Source: Flammulina velutipes (taxonomy: Eukaryota > Basidiomycota > Agaricomycetes > Agaricales > Physalacriaceae). From it: DNA of 64,000 nucleotides. This document shows positions 25,956-37,107 of this stretch, piece after piece. The DNA lies in the NCBI GenBank assembly GCA_011800155.1, contig CM022369.1, positions 2,666,001-2,730,000 of the forward strand. The letters run 5' to 3'. Position 1 is the first letter of the stretch. The number at the start of each line of letters is the position of its first letter. The notes below the pieces were generated by a model, which was not told the origin of the DNA, ran no database searches, and was given only the letters and a program-made list of their open reading frames with translations. The position numbers and the translations under genes were made by a program.

Positions 25956-26675
25956 ATGTCTGTCCCAGAAGGATTCAACATTGACAACATCAGCGGTGTC
26001 TTCACAATGGTATGTAGCAGCAGTGCTCAACACTACTTCTTGATAATCTTCATGTGTTCGTAGAACAAGTCTCTCAGTGATTCCACGGATGAAATCTTGC
26101 GCTTGCAAGGTGTGGGGTGGCTCAAGCGACGCGCCATAGGCATAGCTACCGTCACCTTGTATATCAAGCACTACAAGGACGACGAGGGAATTGAACACAT
26201 CGACATCGATCAGACTATAACTGGCGGTATTCCCGGTACCACCGAGCTGAGGACACTTATCTGGAAAGAACGCCACAATGAAGATCATCTTTTTGGCCCT
26301 GTTATCGGGAAGTCGAGGAGGGTTAAAGCTGAAGAAGTCGAGGAGGAATGGCTGAAGAAGGGGTGGACGGATGATACCTATGAGCTTGGCGTAGTTGAGA
26401 CTGTCGCAGAGAGCGACACTGCCAAGAGCGGAACCACTTGGAACGGCCACCAGGTATGTTCTCCTCTGTATATTATATCCAATCGCTTCTGATATCACGT
26501 AGGTATGGGGCATTGAAGTCATCAACGGAGAAAGGCGCTACGTGCGCCACATTAAGTTCCTTGGCCCAGGTGGAGAAGATATCGAGGCCAAGCTTGTCTA
26601 TGACTACTGTAAGTCATTCTTAGTTTCAGGTATTCCATGACTCTGAGCAACCTTTTAGATGGCCCGAACAAATGA
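25956..26675 (+). CDS. Unknown small protein, about 185 aa
   Basis: Four exons join in frame. The first encodes MSVPEGFNIDNISGVFTM. The second encodes a long segment from NKSLSDSTDEILRLQGVGWL to SGTTWNGHQ. The third begins VWGIEVINGERRYVRHIKFLGPGGEDIEAKLVYDY. The fourth is tiny and gives Y-GPNK before a TGA at 26673. The protein has no signal peptide and no membrane helix. Its order of segments (RRAIGIATVTLYIKHY, IDIDQTITGGIPG, LIWKERHNEDHLFGPVIGKSRR) suggests a beta-barrel, lipocalin-like fold of a kind common among uncharacterised Agaricomycete proteins. That fold is a guess, and I cannot name a family. Consistent splice signals and a globular sequence support it as a real gene. Confidence 0.72.
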
Positions 26676-26857
26676 GTTGTATAGCGTAGATAATTATTGT
26701 AAACTTACAGTGTATACGTCCCGGTTAAGCACCTTGCCGATATCCGCTCGACCGACGCACCATATATGGCAATGACCGCCGAATGATTTCCACGTGAACA
26801 TTCCTAACATTTGCCATCACTACAGTATGCACTGCATCCTTGCTTGAAGCTGAATTC

Positions 26858-28961
26858 ATGCCGTCCAGTTTGCGCCACAGCAGCTCCTCGACACATCGTC
26901 GCTCGAGTTCTGTCCACGACCGCAGCACTTTGCATATCAATCCTCCTAATCCCGATGTCGAACTGACAGACTTCAAGAATTCGGCATCGACCTCGACAGT
27001 CGATGCGGAAGCACAAACCCCTACGGCAGACGAGCGCTGGGCGGCTCGTCTACAAGGAAGATTAGCAAGGCTTCCTTGGCTTTACAAGGCCGCCATCTAC
27101 TTCAGAGGACCCCGACCAAAGGTGAACCTACCAGGTGCGCAGCAGTTCTTGAATTTCCAAGACAGATGTTCAATAATCTTCATTTAGAACCCAAACCACT
27201 CCTTGACATTGACTTGAACATTAAAGGACGTCGTGTATACGCTCCTATAGAATCAACACTAATTCGGACCACCCGACGTTTAACTACTCCTTGGTTATTG
27301 GTCATCCTCATCCCGGCCTATATCATAGGTTTTGCTTTCTTCTCTCGAGCACAATCCTTCCTCACACCCGCCGACTCGTTTATTCGCTGCACTTCGACCT
27401 ACTGGCTGGCCAATAGTGGATGCGGTCTGAACGGGGAGGGTTGTGGCCCATTTAACGGGACCTTGGACTTCCGATGTCCTGCGCAATGCATGGGTGTCGT
27501 TCTACAAAATCCTCGTACCGTTGGCGACGAACAGATCAACCTCAAACCCCTTGTGGTCGGTGGAGGTGATCCAGATGGAACATATCGAGGAGATTCCTTC
27601 ATCTGTGCTGCCGCCATCCAACAGTACGTTTCCCAACATTGATTTTTTGGTCAGTCGAACTGAAAGATTATCAGAGGTCTGATCTCTAACGAGAAAGGCG
27701 GATGTGCATCACTTTCCGTCATTGGAAACTACACAAATTTTCTTCCGACGTTGGCGAATGGTGTTGAATCCATCGGTTTCGAGACCGTCTTTCCCCTCGC
27801 ATATCGTTTTCTGGATTCGACTTCGTTATCTCACTGCGAAGATATGCGGAATGAGGCCCTCGCCTTTAACGTCCTCATTACTTGCTTCCTGTTCCTCCTT
27901 CTTCGACCACGCCCCATCATACTATACTGGTCTGTTATCTCTATCGGATTTTGGCATATCACGCTGTTTAGCGATCCCCAGTCAACCCCTCCAAATATTA
28001 GCGAAGGCTTTGCGATATTCCTCCCTGCTCTATTCATAGCATACGGACTTTGGAGGCTTGCTGTTCGCTTCACTCTCCCTCTTTACCTCAAGGCGCCTAT
28101 AGAGTACACGATCTGGTATCTTGGTCCCTTTTGGGTGACCGTCCTCTCAAACATGACGATGGACAAAATACCTATCAGTCGGTTGACGGCGTCGGATCTC
28201 AGCAAGAGGTCTGGCGCCATAACTGCATTGGTCATAATTGTTGTCGTTGTCGTCCTTCTGGCCATCAATCAGGTGAGGGTGGCACGCAAGACGGGATGGC
28301 TTCCATACTATGTGGGCTGGTACGTCGCGGGAGGCCTGGTGGCCATGGTCCTTGCGCTTCTGCCGGGGCTGCAATTCCGACTGCACCATTATATTATTGG
28401 AATCGTGGTCATGCCTTTTACCGCATTCCCAACGCGATTATCTGCGATCTATCAAGGCTTCCTCCTCGGATTGTTCTTGAATGGCGGCGCAGCTTATGGT
28501 TTTGATTCGATTTTACAGACAGCGGAAGAGGTATGTTATTACTGCTCCTTACCTTATGTTCCTCCTTATACGGTCTATCTAGCTCCGCCAGGATGCTGTG
28601 CTAGGATCAGATATCCCCACCTTTCTCACCAATTCAAGCACATTCAACTCATCGATTGCCCTTGCGACTCAAAATATCTCGTGGGCGGCGCCACCGGACG
28701 GCTGGGACGGTTTTTCCCTATTGGTGGACGATGTCCAGCGATATGTGGGCCCAGCCCTCAATTTCTCCTTGGCTGCGTTTGACGCTTCATTGCCTCATTT
28801 CTTCAGACTCGCGGTGAGTGTCATTTTATATTCGAGAAGCTGCGCCATTAAACGCGGGTGTTTAGTTAATGTCGGGCGACTCGACCGGAGATTTTACAAT
28901 GCCAGCTACGTTGTGGCCGAATGGAACTTGGGTGGATCCGTTGCCTGGCTCATCTTTCTGA
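26858..28961 (+). CDS. LCCL-domain multi-spanning membrane protein
   Basis: A cytosolic Ser/Arg-rich N-terminus (MPSSLRHSSSSTHRRSSS) leads to a first membrane helix (WLLVILIPAYIIGFAFFS). A luminal LCCL domain follows, with the signature spacing of cysteines and the motif GTYRGDSFICAAAIQ|RGLISNEKGGCASLSVIG. After it come about seven hydrophobic helices, including NVLITCFLFLLLRP, ILYWSVISIGFWHITLF, GAITALVIIVVVVVLLAI and WYVAGGLVAMVLALLPGL. The last exons give an Asn-rich, probably glycosylated loop and end PLPGSSF at 28961. Introns are at 27135-27187, 27622-27674, 28531-28590 and 28813-28864. Fungal LCCL membrane proteins of this layout are widespread, but their function is not established. 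Confidence 0.85.
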
Positions 28962-29236
28962 TATCGGCATCGAACCACTGGTGTGGCGCGCAACTCGGTA
29001 CTCTTGTGTACAATATGTAGATGTTCAATCGGACAATGGGAACTGGCTCGTGACAAATGATATGTTACATTTGCGAACTGCGTATTGAATATGTAAGGTA
29101 GATTAAACTGTGCGGCGGACTTCTGGTAGGGTGATACTCATATTGCGAGAGCTCCTCGGGTGTATACAAAACATCGAAAGCAAGGTGAACGATAGCAAAA
29201 ATATTTGGTCGACAATGGGGCACCAAGGAACACGAA

Positions 29237-30678
29237 TTAAGTGCCCTTGGTATTAGGCTGTTGGAGGGGTGGCGCAGGAGTATCCCCCGTGGTGTTCTTC
29301 TTCGAGTTCTTTCTCATGCCTCTTCGGCTCTCCTTTGGGTACTCACAAATAAGCTTTCTCCGAGAACATTGACTAGGAAGCGTGGATTAGTAAGGAATCG
29401 TGTAAAGGGCTGCCGCCACAAAAGCACTTACTTGCAGGTTTTATCATGACTTTCCGGTGCTGGCGCGCTACAAGCGATCTTCCGCTGTCTGCAGAAGAAA
29501 CAAGCGAGAGGTGGCTTCTTGTCGGCGGCCTTGGAAGCGTTGACAGGCACAGGAGTCCTGCGAGAGTACGAAGTCACCATTGGTGGATGTTGAGTAGCAT
29601 GCGACGTCCCTGGACGTGCCAGTTTGTAGTAAAAAGAGCGCGCGTTTGGATTGTTGGGTATCGGCATTGCGTGCCCTCGGGCCTTGCGGGTTAATGGGAC
29701 CATTTCGCCTGTTGAAGAAGAATAAAGACCCGGCGAAGACGCTTGTGACAGTGGGTATAGGATATGGCTACTGGTCTCAGAAGGAGAAGGAGTAGATGTC
29801 GCTAGGTCCGGCGTCGGCGAAGATGGCGGCTCTAGGTAATCCATGATGGGTTCCTCCTTTATCTTACGGCCATAAGACGTCGGCGGGGGGTAGTAGGCGT
29901 CGTAGTCGTATGTCGGCTGAGGATGCGTAGGAAACGTGTTGTAAAAGGGTGCTTCCTGGAGAACGGGACTTGCATGAAGGGATGACTATTAGTGACAAAA
30001 TCAGCGGAAGCAGGGGTAATTAAATAAATGGCAGACGAACGTGGACAGGTTCGGAGTAGCTTGCATAGACTGGGGACGAAGGGCCTTCCTGCGCAGATAT
30101 AACGGTCTCTGGGGGAGAACTGCTATCGAAACGCACGTGTCCGGTATAGTCGTAATGAAGTGGTGGACTTGGAACGAGAGCACCACTTAGAGCATAGGAA
30201 GGATGATGATGAGTGAAGGATGGGGACTCGTGTTCGACAGCTGCTGCTTCGGGTGCAGTGGCGTCAATGACGAGTTGTTGGGGCGACACTTGCGACCACG
30301 AGGAAGAGGACTCCGCGGACGCACAGTCCTTCCAGCTCTTCCCCGTCCCCGACGAGCCGTGGTAAGAGAAAGCGTATCCGCCCAAGGGACTGTTATCGAC
30401 CATAGTCCAGGGATTGTCAGCAGCCCCTCGCGCAGCCGGAAACTGTCTATAGAACCGCTCGTCGTCCTCTTTCAGAGTTTGCTCAAAGGCCGAGAGCTGC
30501 TCTGACGCCGGGATCTATAGAGACGCGTACTGCCGTCAGCGATGTCCATCTGGAATTACGAAAGACGCACAGTGTGGGAGCTGCTGCCTCCATAGTTGTA
30601 CCGCCCCGTGTGATGTTGGCTATTGTCCTCATATTCTGTATACGCCACAGGCGTCTGAGATGGTAATGGTAATGGCAT
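29237..30678 (-). CDS. Transcription factor with C-terminal Zn2Cys6 cluster
   Basis: The coding sequence starts at ATG 30678 (MPLPLPSQTPVAYTEYEDN) and ends at 29237 after four exons, giving about 400 residues. Most of the protein is disordered and rich in Ser, Pro, Tyr and His. The DNA-binding domain lies near the C-terminus: PPLACFFCRQRKIACSAP...CNQCSRRKLICEYPKE. The six cysteines follow C-x2-C-x6-C-x11-C-x2-C-x6-C. The fourth and fifth cysteines are separated by an intron (about 29375-29432). A basic tail (SRRGMRKNSKKN) follows. Most fungal Zn2Cys6 regulators carry the cluster at the N-terminus, so this layout is unusual, though it occurs in basidiomycetes. No fungal-specific middle homology domain is seen. 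The target genes are unknown. Confidence 0.82.
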
Positions 30679-32880
30679 GGTGCAGCACGTGTTGTCCAGT
30701 CCAGACCGATGCAAAAGCAAGAGGGCAGTGGAGAAAGGCGCAAAACGATGCACAGAAAATGCGGGGACAGATGAGGGTAAGAAGGAAAGAACGCACAGGG
30801 CGGACAGATAAATTGGTTAGAGGGGGTCAAGTGATCGCAGGGCCTGCACACATGGACCTACATTTACTCTCATTCTTTCCTTTTTTACTCCACTTCTCCT
30901 AGAATAATCGCCCCCATCACTCTTTCATTTCTCCTCTGATAACCTTCACCTCGCTTAGGATTTTCGCGCGCTGCTTTCGCCTCCTCCCAATTATTTATTT
31001 TGCGCATTTTCAGCATACTTCAGGCACTTTTCTCTGCTTCCGTGGAGGCAATTCGGAAGCATCACCACGATTGGAAATCCATTTCGCCTTTGAAGAATAT
31101 CACCCTCTTTTTGTGGCTGGGAAAACGCTAGAAAGCCGGCGGAGGTCAGTAATTGGCGTCTGTAATTCCTGTTTCGAATACGGCCTCGGATGCTGTCGAC
31201 CTATCGTCGATACAACACCCTGCCACACCTATACATACTCGTCCTTCCAATGCACTAGCACAATCATAGTATTATACATTTCACCGGCAGGCATGTTGTG
31301 TATTGCACCTCAGGCCACGTCTCGAAACATCAGTAATCCAACCGCTCGCGCCACCGCCACAATCACTAAATAACTTCTTTGTCTTCCACATATTTCCCTG
31401 GTTGGCACCCGGCCGGATTTCGGTGGTCGCAACAAGATGTATTGTTGGCCGTTTGCCACGGAGCTCAAGCACACGGTGGAATCCCATCTCAAGAGCAGAG
31501 AAGATCGTTCTGTAGGTTTGACGGACCTGGCACTAACGGACGTTTCTCTTCTCCTTCAGTGCATATCATGCGCAGGCTCGACGGGATCCTCCGCCCCATC
31601 AAGATAGTTAGCTCTACTTGGCATGCATACATACGAACCGATGCTCGCCTATGTAAACGTGAACCTTCTAGATCCCAACTATGGAAAGTCAAATCACAAA
31701 GCCCACAACAGGAGATAAAAGAAATGACGACTACGATGATGGTCGACAGCAAAGCGTATTGTGATAGAAAGCATGGCCGAGCAGCAAACGTGACTATATG
31801 ACATTGAGAATTGCCGATTCGGAATCCTTCCAGAGTGCCTGCTGGTGCGAAATCGCCAAGACCCCTCGGAGGTTGACGTCTATGCAGCTTATAGACGACT
31901 GTCAAACAGACTCCAAAGCAGGGATGTATCGGTCGAACAGGCTCAAGGTCGTGGTAGCAGCGCGTATCGAGGAGGCCAGATGTCCCGGACCAAACGGTAC
32001 CGCAAGGCCTCTAGAAGCTTTCAAAGTTATCCAGCACATTGTGAAGAAACCTGGTGGATACCAGACAATTGCCGGTTTTGAATAAAGATGTTAGAGAGCC
32101 GTGGCACGTCTAGCGCTTGCGGCTTGACGCCGGCGGCTTTCAGCCTGTTATCGGACCCATATAAACCCGTGCCTACCTTTGACATTCAACATTTACACGC
32201 GCAGCAAACGCCTGTAGGCTGTATGTTACAAAACATCCGATTTAGTTCGCTTCGAGCCCATATGACCATTTGCGCACATCTGGACAAGGCGGACGGCCAT
32301 CTGCGAGTCCGTCGTCAGGGATTATTGACCGGTCTCGCACTATCAAAAAGCACCTACCAAGGACGTGCCACCGGGAGGCCAACAACAGATTTAGGCACCA
32401 TGAATGATTGCTGGAGATGGTCTAAGTTCAGAATCGTACTAGGTCCGGCTTTTGCCGACACAACTTGCGATCACTCCTTCATCAGAGCTCATATCTGCTC
32501 TTAACAACATATCTCTCCCCATATAGTATCGGCTCATATTACTATACTTGCTGTTCTATCTCCATTGCGCCTCGCGCCTTGCGAGTTAGCCTACCCCTGA
32601 CAGGAGCTCCAGCCGACACCCGAGGCCTGAGGCTCGATGAACCGAAGAAATCGTTTTCAGTCTCCCAATAAATACACTAGGCCATCGGCGCCTATCGCGC
32701 CACAATTTAGACAGCCAGAATGTATGTCGTCTATCCATCCAAACAGCACCCGCGTCCTACCCCGCACTCGTCATTCCAATAACTTGATCACTGATCCGCT
32801 GTAATCTCTACATAGATTTCAAACGAGGAAACCCGAAGAAAGCCCTGTGGCTTTGTGAGCTATGTTCTCCGGATAGACTT
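30679..32880. other. Long gene-free stretch
   Basis: About 2.2 kb lies upstream of the Zn2Cys6 gene and of the next plus-strand gene. The longest open frames (31379-31801 plus, 31489-31905 minus, 32088-32504 plus) overlap, have no splice-consistent extension and no recognisable domain. No inverted repeat or transposase remnant was evident. It may be a long regulatory region, contain an unrecognised gene or hold a non-coding transcript. Confidence 0.4.
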
Positions 32881-33615
32881 ATGGACGCACGTGCCGTTTT
32901 GGTACACGAGCAAACGACAGAGCACACCTGCAAGGTGGATGAAATTGAGAGGTCTAGAGCTCAATGGCAAAATGGGGACTGGGGAGATTGGGGTCAGCAG
33001 CAGTGGCAAGTCCCGACAACGACGACTCCGGAGCAGCAAAAATCGCAGGAGCATCACTTCTTCGTTGATCAGCTAAACGACTTCATCCCTTTTTGGATCC
33101 GAGGGGTTGAGGCAGCGGAGCGAGGTGAGGTGCTTAAACTGGAGGATTTCCTCGCGGCGAAGGATGCGATTGCTTTGGAGGGACGTGGATCGAGAGCGGG
33201 CGAGGCGGCACACGAGGCGTGCTGGCCTAAGGAACGTGCTGTCTCCTCGGAGCGACAATCGCTGGCGGCCTTCTATAGCTCGGAAGGAAGCGACCTGACG
33301 ATGCCCTCCGAGGCGATTCCTGTTGAGGGGAAGGCCAGGAATGTACCGACGGGTCGTAGCGAGTACGACGGACATGCGTTTGTGGAGGATATTGCCTTGC
33401 ATGAATTGGTTGGCGAGGAACGTAGGATGGAGATGCATCGTTTTTTTGAGGTACGAATACTCTGTTCATCTCGTATTTAGACACTCGAATTTTTCAGATG
33501 CCGACCCAAGACAAAGTGCGACGTATTGACGAGCTCATTCGTAGTTTGCATGTATGCTGATCGTACTCGTGTTGAGGCCGCGATACTACTTTGTGTTCAG
33601 AAATTATTTCTGTGA
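32881..33615 (+). CDS. Unknown hydrophilic protein, about 200 aa
   Basis: The main exon runs from ATG 32881 and carries a Gln/Trp-rich segment (WQNGDWGDWGQQQWQ) followed by an amphipathic helical part (FFVDQLNDFIPFWIRGVEAAERGEV). The part ending LHELVGEERRMEMHRFFE is joined through an intron (33451-33497) to MPTQDKVRRIDELIRSLH. The last exon is ambiguous. Translation can run into GTATGC and stop at 33560, or a further intron (33551-33600) with good GT-AG ends can lead to KLFL and a stop at 33613-33615. I do not recognise the family. The composition is globular-helical at the C-terminus, and nothing indicates secretion. A TGTGGCG heptamer (32698) lies about 180 bp upstream. Confidence 0.55.
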
Positions 33616-33864
33616 TAATTCAGCACAGAGCTACATGTTGAATGGGTCCTTTGTAAAGCCGTTGGTGTTCACGACCTAATCACGCGTTGGCACAGTATCA
33701 ATGTGCTCTCCAGAGCTCACTATCATTACACCCGTATGTGTAAACTTGTCACTTTCCTATTTTTATCCTTCTGACATAGGAGCAGAAAATACAAAGACAA
33801 ACAGCTATTTATATGATCGTCGGACCAACTCGAACTTTACCAAACGCCACAAGTTTAACCAACA

Positions 33865-34467
33865 TGGACAAATCTGAAACACCCAAACACAGACGCGGAT
33901 TGCTTGAAAGATTCAAAGAAAAGGTCACTGGGCATCATGAACATCATGACCCCGATGAAAGGCAATACCAGGGTGAAGCTCCCCAAGATACAGACGTACG
34001 TGAAGTTGTCGTTGATGCTGGCGTTCATTAATGGCTCCTATCATATTTAGTCAAGTCCTGGCGAATCAACGGATAACACGAGCAGCTTCGACTCGATGAC
34101 TACGAGCGCGTTTCCCCGAGAAGGTCGTCCCCCTGCGCATAGGACAGTGAGCACTGCGCGACACAGCACCGGAGTTCATAACGACTTGGGACCTTTCATT
34201 GCTGATGGTATGGACTTTGGCGTATTCGATCCAGAGGGCGCCGACCCTCTTCACGTCAAGAGACAGTACAATGGCAATGCGAGAGACAGGTCAGCAAGCA
34301 CTGGATCTATGCATGATGCTGCTTGGGATAGAACTGGACATCCTATACCGAGAACGGGCCATGCTTCCAGGAGCCCGAGTGATGGGAGGTCGAGGGCTCA
34401 TGCCACAGCTCACATCACCGACGGTTACACTGGAGATGTACATCCAGATTCCAAAGGCAGCTATTGA
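33865..34467 (+). CDS. Small hydrophilic protein related to the two following WW/Gly-rich genes
   Basis: Two exons (intron about 33997-34050) encode roughly 180 residues. The N-terminus MDKSETPKHRRGLLERFKEKVTGHH contains the block RGLLERFKEKVTG. This closely resembles RGFLGKIKDKAIG and RGFLGKLKDKVIG in the next two genes. The rest is disordered and rich in Ser, His, Arg and Asp, without WW domain or glycine repeats. The leader carries a TGTGGCG-type heptamer (ACGCCACA, 33844-33851) 13 nt before the ATG. I infer a distant or shortened relative of its neighbours that keeps only the short amphipathic basic block. Function is unknown. Confidence 0.65.
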
Positions 34468-34751
34468 GTGGTATTTGTACTCAACCGTGTATTTGTAGTC
34501 GTTAATCGAGGATATGTAGTCATAGAAATGGGTTCTAAATGTTGCAATTTTTGACGATTCCCTCTACTTTCCCTTGGGAGCTATGTCTCGAACGACCCGA
34601 GACCATGTGGAGTTAATGCATGACGCGGACGCGTCCTGACGCGTGACGCCACACAGCCAAAAAGCGGTGTATTGCGATCATGACATCATTTACTGCGGAC
34701 TGCTACTTAACGGCGCTACGCTGCGCCTTTTGATTCTTCATCTATACCATC

Positions 34752-35574
34752 ATGTCCTACCATAACCAACCATTACCCTACGGATGGGTCGAAGAGCACG
34801 ATCAATCTGGCCGTGTATTCTTCGTGAGTTGTCCCCTTTTCCCGTCATAGCTGTACTGACTTTGGGATATCTAGGTAGATACGATTGCAGAACCTCCACG
34901 ATCTATATGGGTACACCCATATGAGGATGAATTATTCTTGAAAGAGCACCCCGACATACGGGAGAAAGTCGGTAATAACAATCGCCACAGCTACCAAGCT
35001 CCCAATGGCCCTCCCCCCGGTCATGCTGGAGGGTCGACCAGCGACAACCGCAACTCACATACAACACATACTAAGGCAAAGCCTCGCGGCTTCCTTGGTA
35101 AGATCAAGGATAAGGCTATTGGTACCAAAGAGGAGCGTGAGGCCGAGCGCCAACGAAATGCCCTGGTAAGTCATTTTATCACAGCACTCGTAGGGAAATT
35201 TCTGACCCTTATCCGTTCTCTAGCTTCAGGAGCAAAGGCGCCAACAGATGGAAGCAAGACGACAGCAAATGCTGGCTAACCGACCAGTTGGAGGATATGG
35301 TGCACCTCCTATGGGGCAAGGCGGGTATTACCGTCAGCAACCCATGATGGGCGGAGGTATGATGGGAGGTGGAGGATACGGTGGTGGAGGATATGGGGGC
35401 GGAGGATACGGTGGCGGACAACGAAGAGGCGGTGGCATGGGAGGCATGGCCATGCCTCTTGTCGGTGGATTAGCCGGTGGTATGCTCTTAGGATCCATGC
35501 TCGACAACGATAATGATTATGGTGGCGGAGATGGTGGAGGTGACTTTGACGGTGGAGGAGATTTTGGAGACTAA
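34752..35574 (+). CDS. WW-domain protein with glycine-rich tail
   Basis: Three exons encode about 230 residues. The WW domain occupies residues 8-40: LPYGWVEEHDQSGRVFF|VDT...PPRSIWVHP, with both signature tryptophans. It continues into YEDELFLKEHPDIREK. A basic amphipathic block RGFLGKIKDKAIGTKEER follows, then a Gln/Arg helix, and then a tail of GGYGGGGYGGG repeats with Met-rich patches and a hydrophobic GLAGGMLLGSML segment. It ends in an acidic Gly/Asp tail (DNDNDYGGGDGGGDF). WW domains bind Pro-rich ligands. The hydrophobic Gly segment could be a membrane anchor or an assembly motif. It is clearly paralogous to the next gene. Introns are about 34824-34873 and 35166-35222. Confidence 0.8.
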
Positions 35575-35776
35575 AGTCGATAATCTGATATTCAAACCAT
35601 CTATATACCTCCTATCCACTGTAGCTGTAGTTTCCCCTCTGTAATTTTCCTGTATGCCTTACCAATTTCATTTCCGCATTACGCCACATACCATGATCGT
35701 ACATGCGTCATCGTTCAGTGTGACTTGCTACCTAAAGACGCACTAGGCCCTCTCAACGTTTTTTCATACCTCCACC

Positions 35777-36927
35777 ATGGCCTCCTATAGTGAGCAATTA
35801 CCTGACGGATGGATACAAGAAAAGGATCAGTCTGGACGCGCACTCTTCGTTAGTGATTCTCCATGCTCAAAATAGCTGTGTTAGACTCTCCTCAGACGGA
35901 TACGAAAGCGCAACCTCCTCGGCAAATACACGTCCATCCATACGAGGATGAAATTTTCTTGAAGGAGCACCGGGACGTGCGCGAGAAACTGAGCCGCAAA
36001 CTCAACGCTCCCAACAGCTCTTCCTCGAGTCCCAGTCAACCTGCAGGACCCGCCAGCGAGACCCCTAACCCCACACAGAAGCGTGGCTTCCTCGGCAAGC
36101 TCAAGGACAAAGTCATCGGTAGTACGAAAGAAGAGCGTGATGCTAAGCGTAAACGTCATTCCACAGTAAGTCCGACTCAACAACGCCACATAACAAAATA
36201 ACCCCTTTTACAGCAGAATGAAAAGAAACATCAGCCAGAGAAGTATCAACAGTTTCAGTTAGATGAGCAGAAGCGTCAGGACACGCAGGGTATCAGAGGA
36301 TACGACAAACCTCCCAAAGGCATACAAGAGGGGCGTTACCCTCAGGCTACGCAGAATCCTGGACCTACGATAAGTGCGAGACACGGTGGAGGAGTCGGCG
36401 GGTACGATGAACAAAGCAGAGGTGGCGGGATGGGCGGGATGGGACTACCTCTCGGGGGTGGATTAGCTGGTGGCATGCTTCTCGGATCGATACTCGACAA
36501 TGGTAACGACTGTCATGACAGCAGCGGCGGTGGCGGTGGAAACGACAACGACCATGACCGCGGAGGAGGAGGAGGAGACTGCGGTGGAGGTGGTGGAGTT
36601 GAGGGCGGTGGTGGAGGCTTTGATGGTGGAAATGGTGGTGGCGGTGGTGGCGGTGGGGGAGACAATGGCGGTGGAGGAGGAGGAGACTATAGCGGCGGAG
36701 GAGTGGCAGACTACAGCGGCGGTGGAGGGACAGATTATAGCAGCGGAGGAGGAGGAGTCGCAGATTATAGTGGCGGCGGAGGGACAGACTATAGCAGCGG
36801 AGGAGGAGGAGGAGGAGGAGGAGGAGGAGGAGGAGGAGGAGATTATGGCGGAGGCGGAGGGACAACCTATGACAGTGGAGGTGGAGGTGGAGGTGGGGGT
36901 GGCGACTCTAGCAGTGCAGGATTCTAA
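35777..36927 (+). CDS. WW-like protein with long glycine-rich tail (paralogue, second Trp lost)
   Basis: This paralogue of the previous gene shares the same exon structure (introns about 35850-35894 and 36165-36213). Its WW region reads LPDGWIQEKDQSGRALF|TDTKAQPPRQIHVHP. The first Trp is kept but the second, ligand-binding Trp is His, so canonical proline-ligand binding is doubtful. The block RGFLGKLKDKVIGSTKEER is retained, as is GLAGGMLLGSIL. The tail is expanded to about 110 residues of Gly, Ser, Asp and Tyr runs, built on imperfect GGA/GGC trinucleotide repeats (36580-36905). Such a tract invites length variation. The stop TAA is at 36925. The function is unknown. Confidence 0.75.
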
Positions 36928-37107
36928 AGTCGTTGGTCAGAGATCCAAACCATGCGAATTATTATGATCCATACCGATATGTAACATTGTAGTGTTGTAG
37001 TATCATGTCGTCGAAGAAGAACCGATGCCACAATTGTGCAGACAGTCGCCTTCGCCTTGACCTGAACTAATAGAGAAGAAAGAAACAGACTCAGAAATAT
37101 GTAAATA

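Noticed and set aside
31379..31905. Overlapping 140-codon frames on both strands
   Set aside because: They overlap each other antisense, have no recognisable domain, and neither extends through good splice sites.
36365..36865. Minus-strand Leu/Arg/His-rich frame of 166 codons
   Set aside because: It is the complement of the GGA/GGC repeat that encodes the Gly-rich tail on the plus strand.
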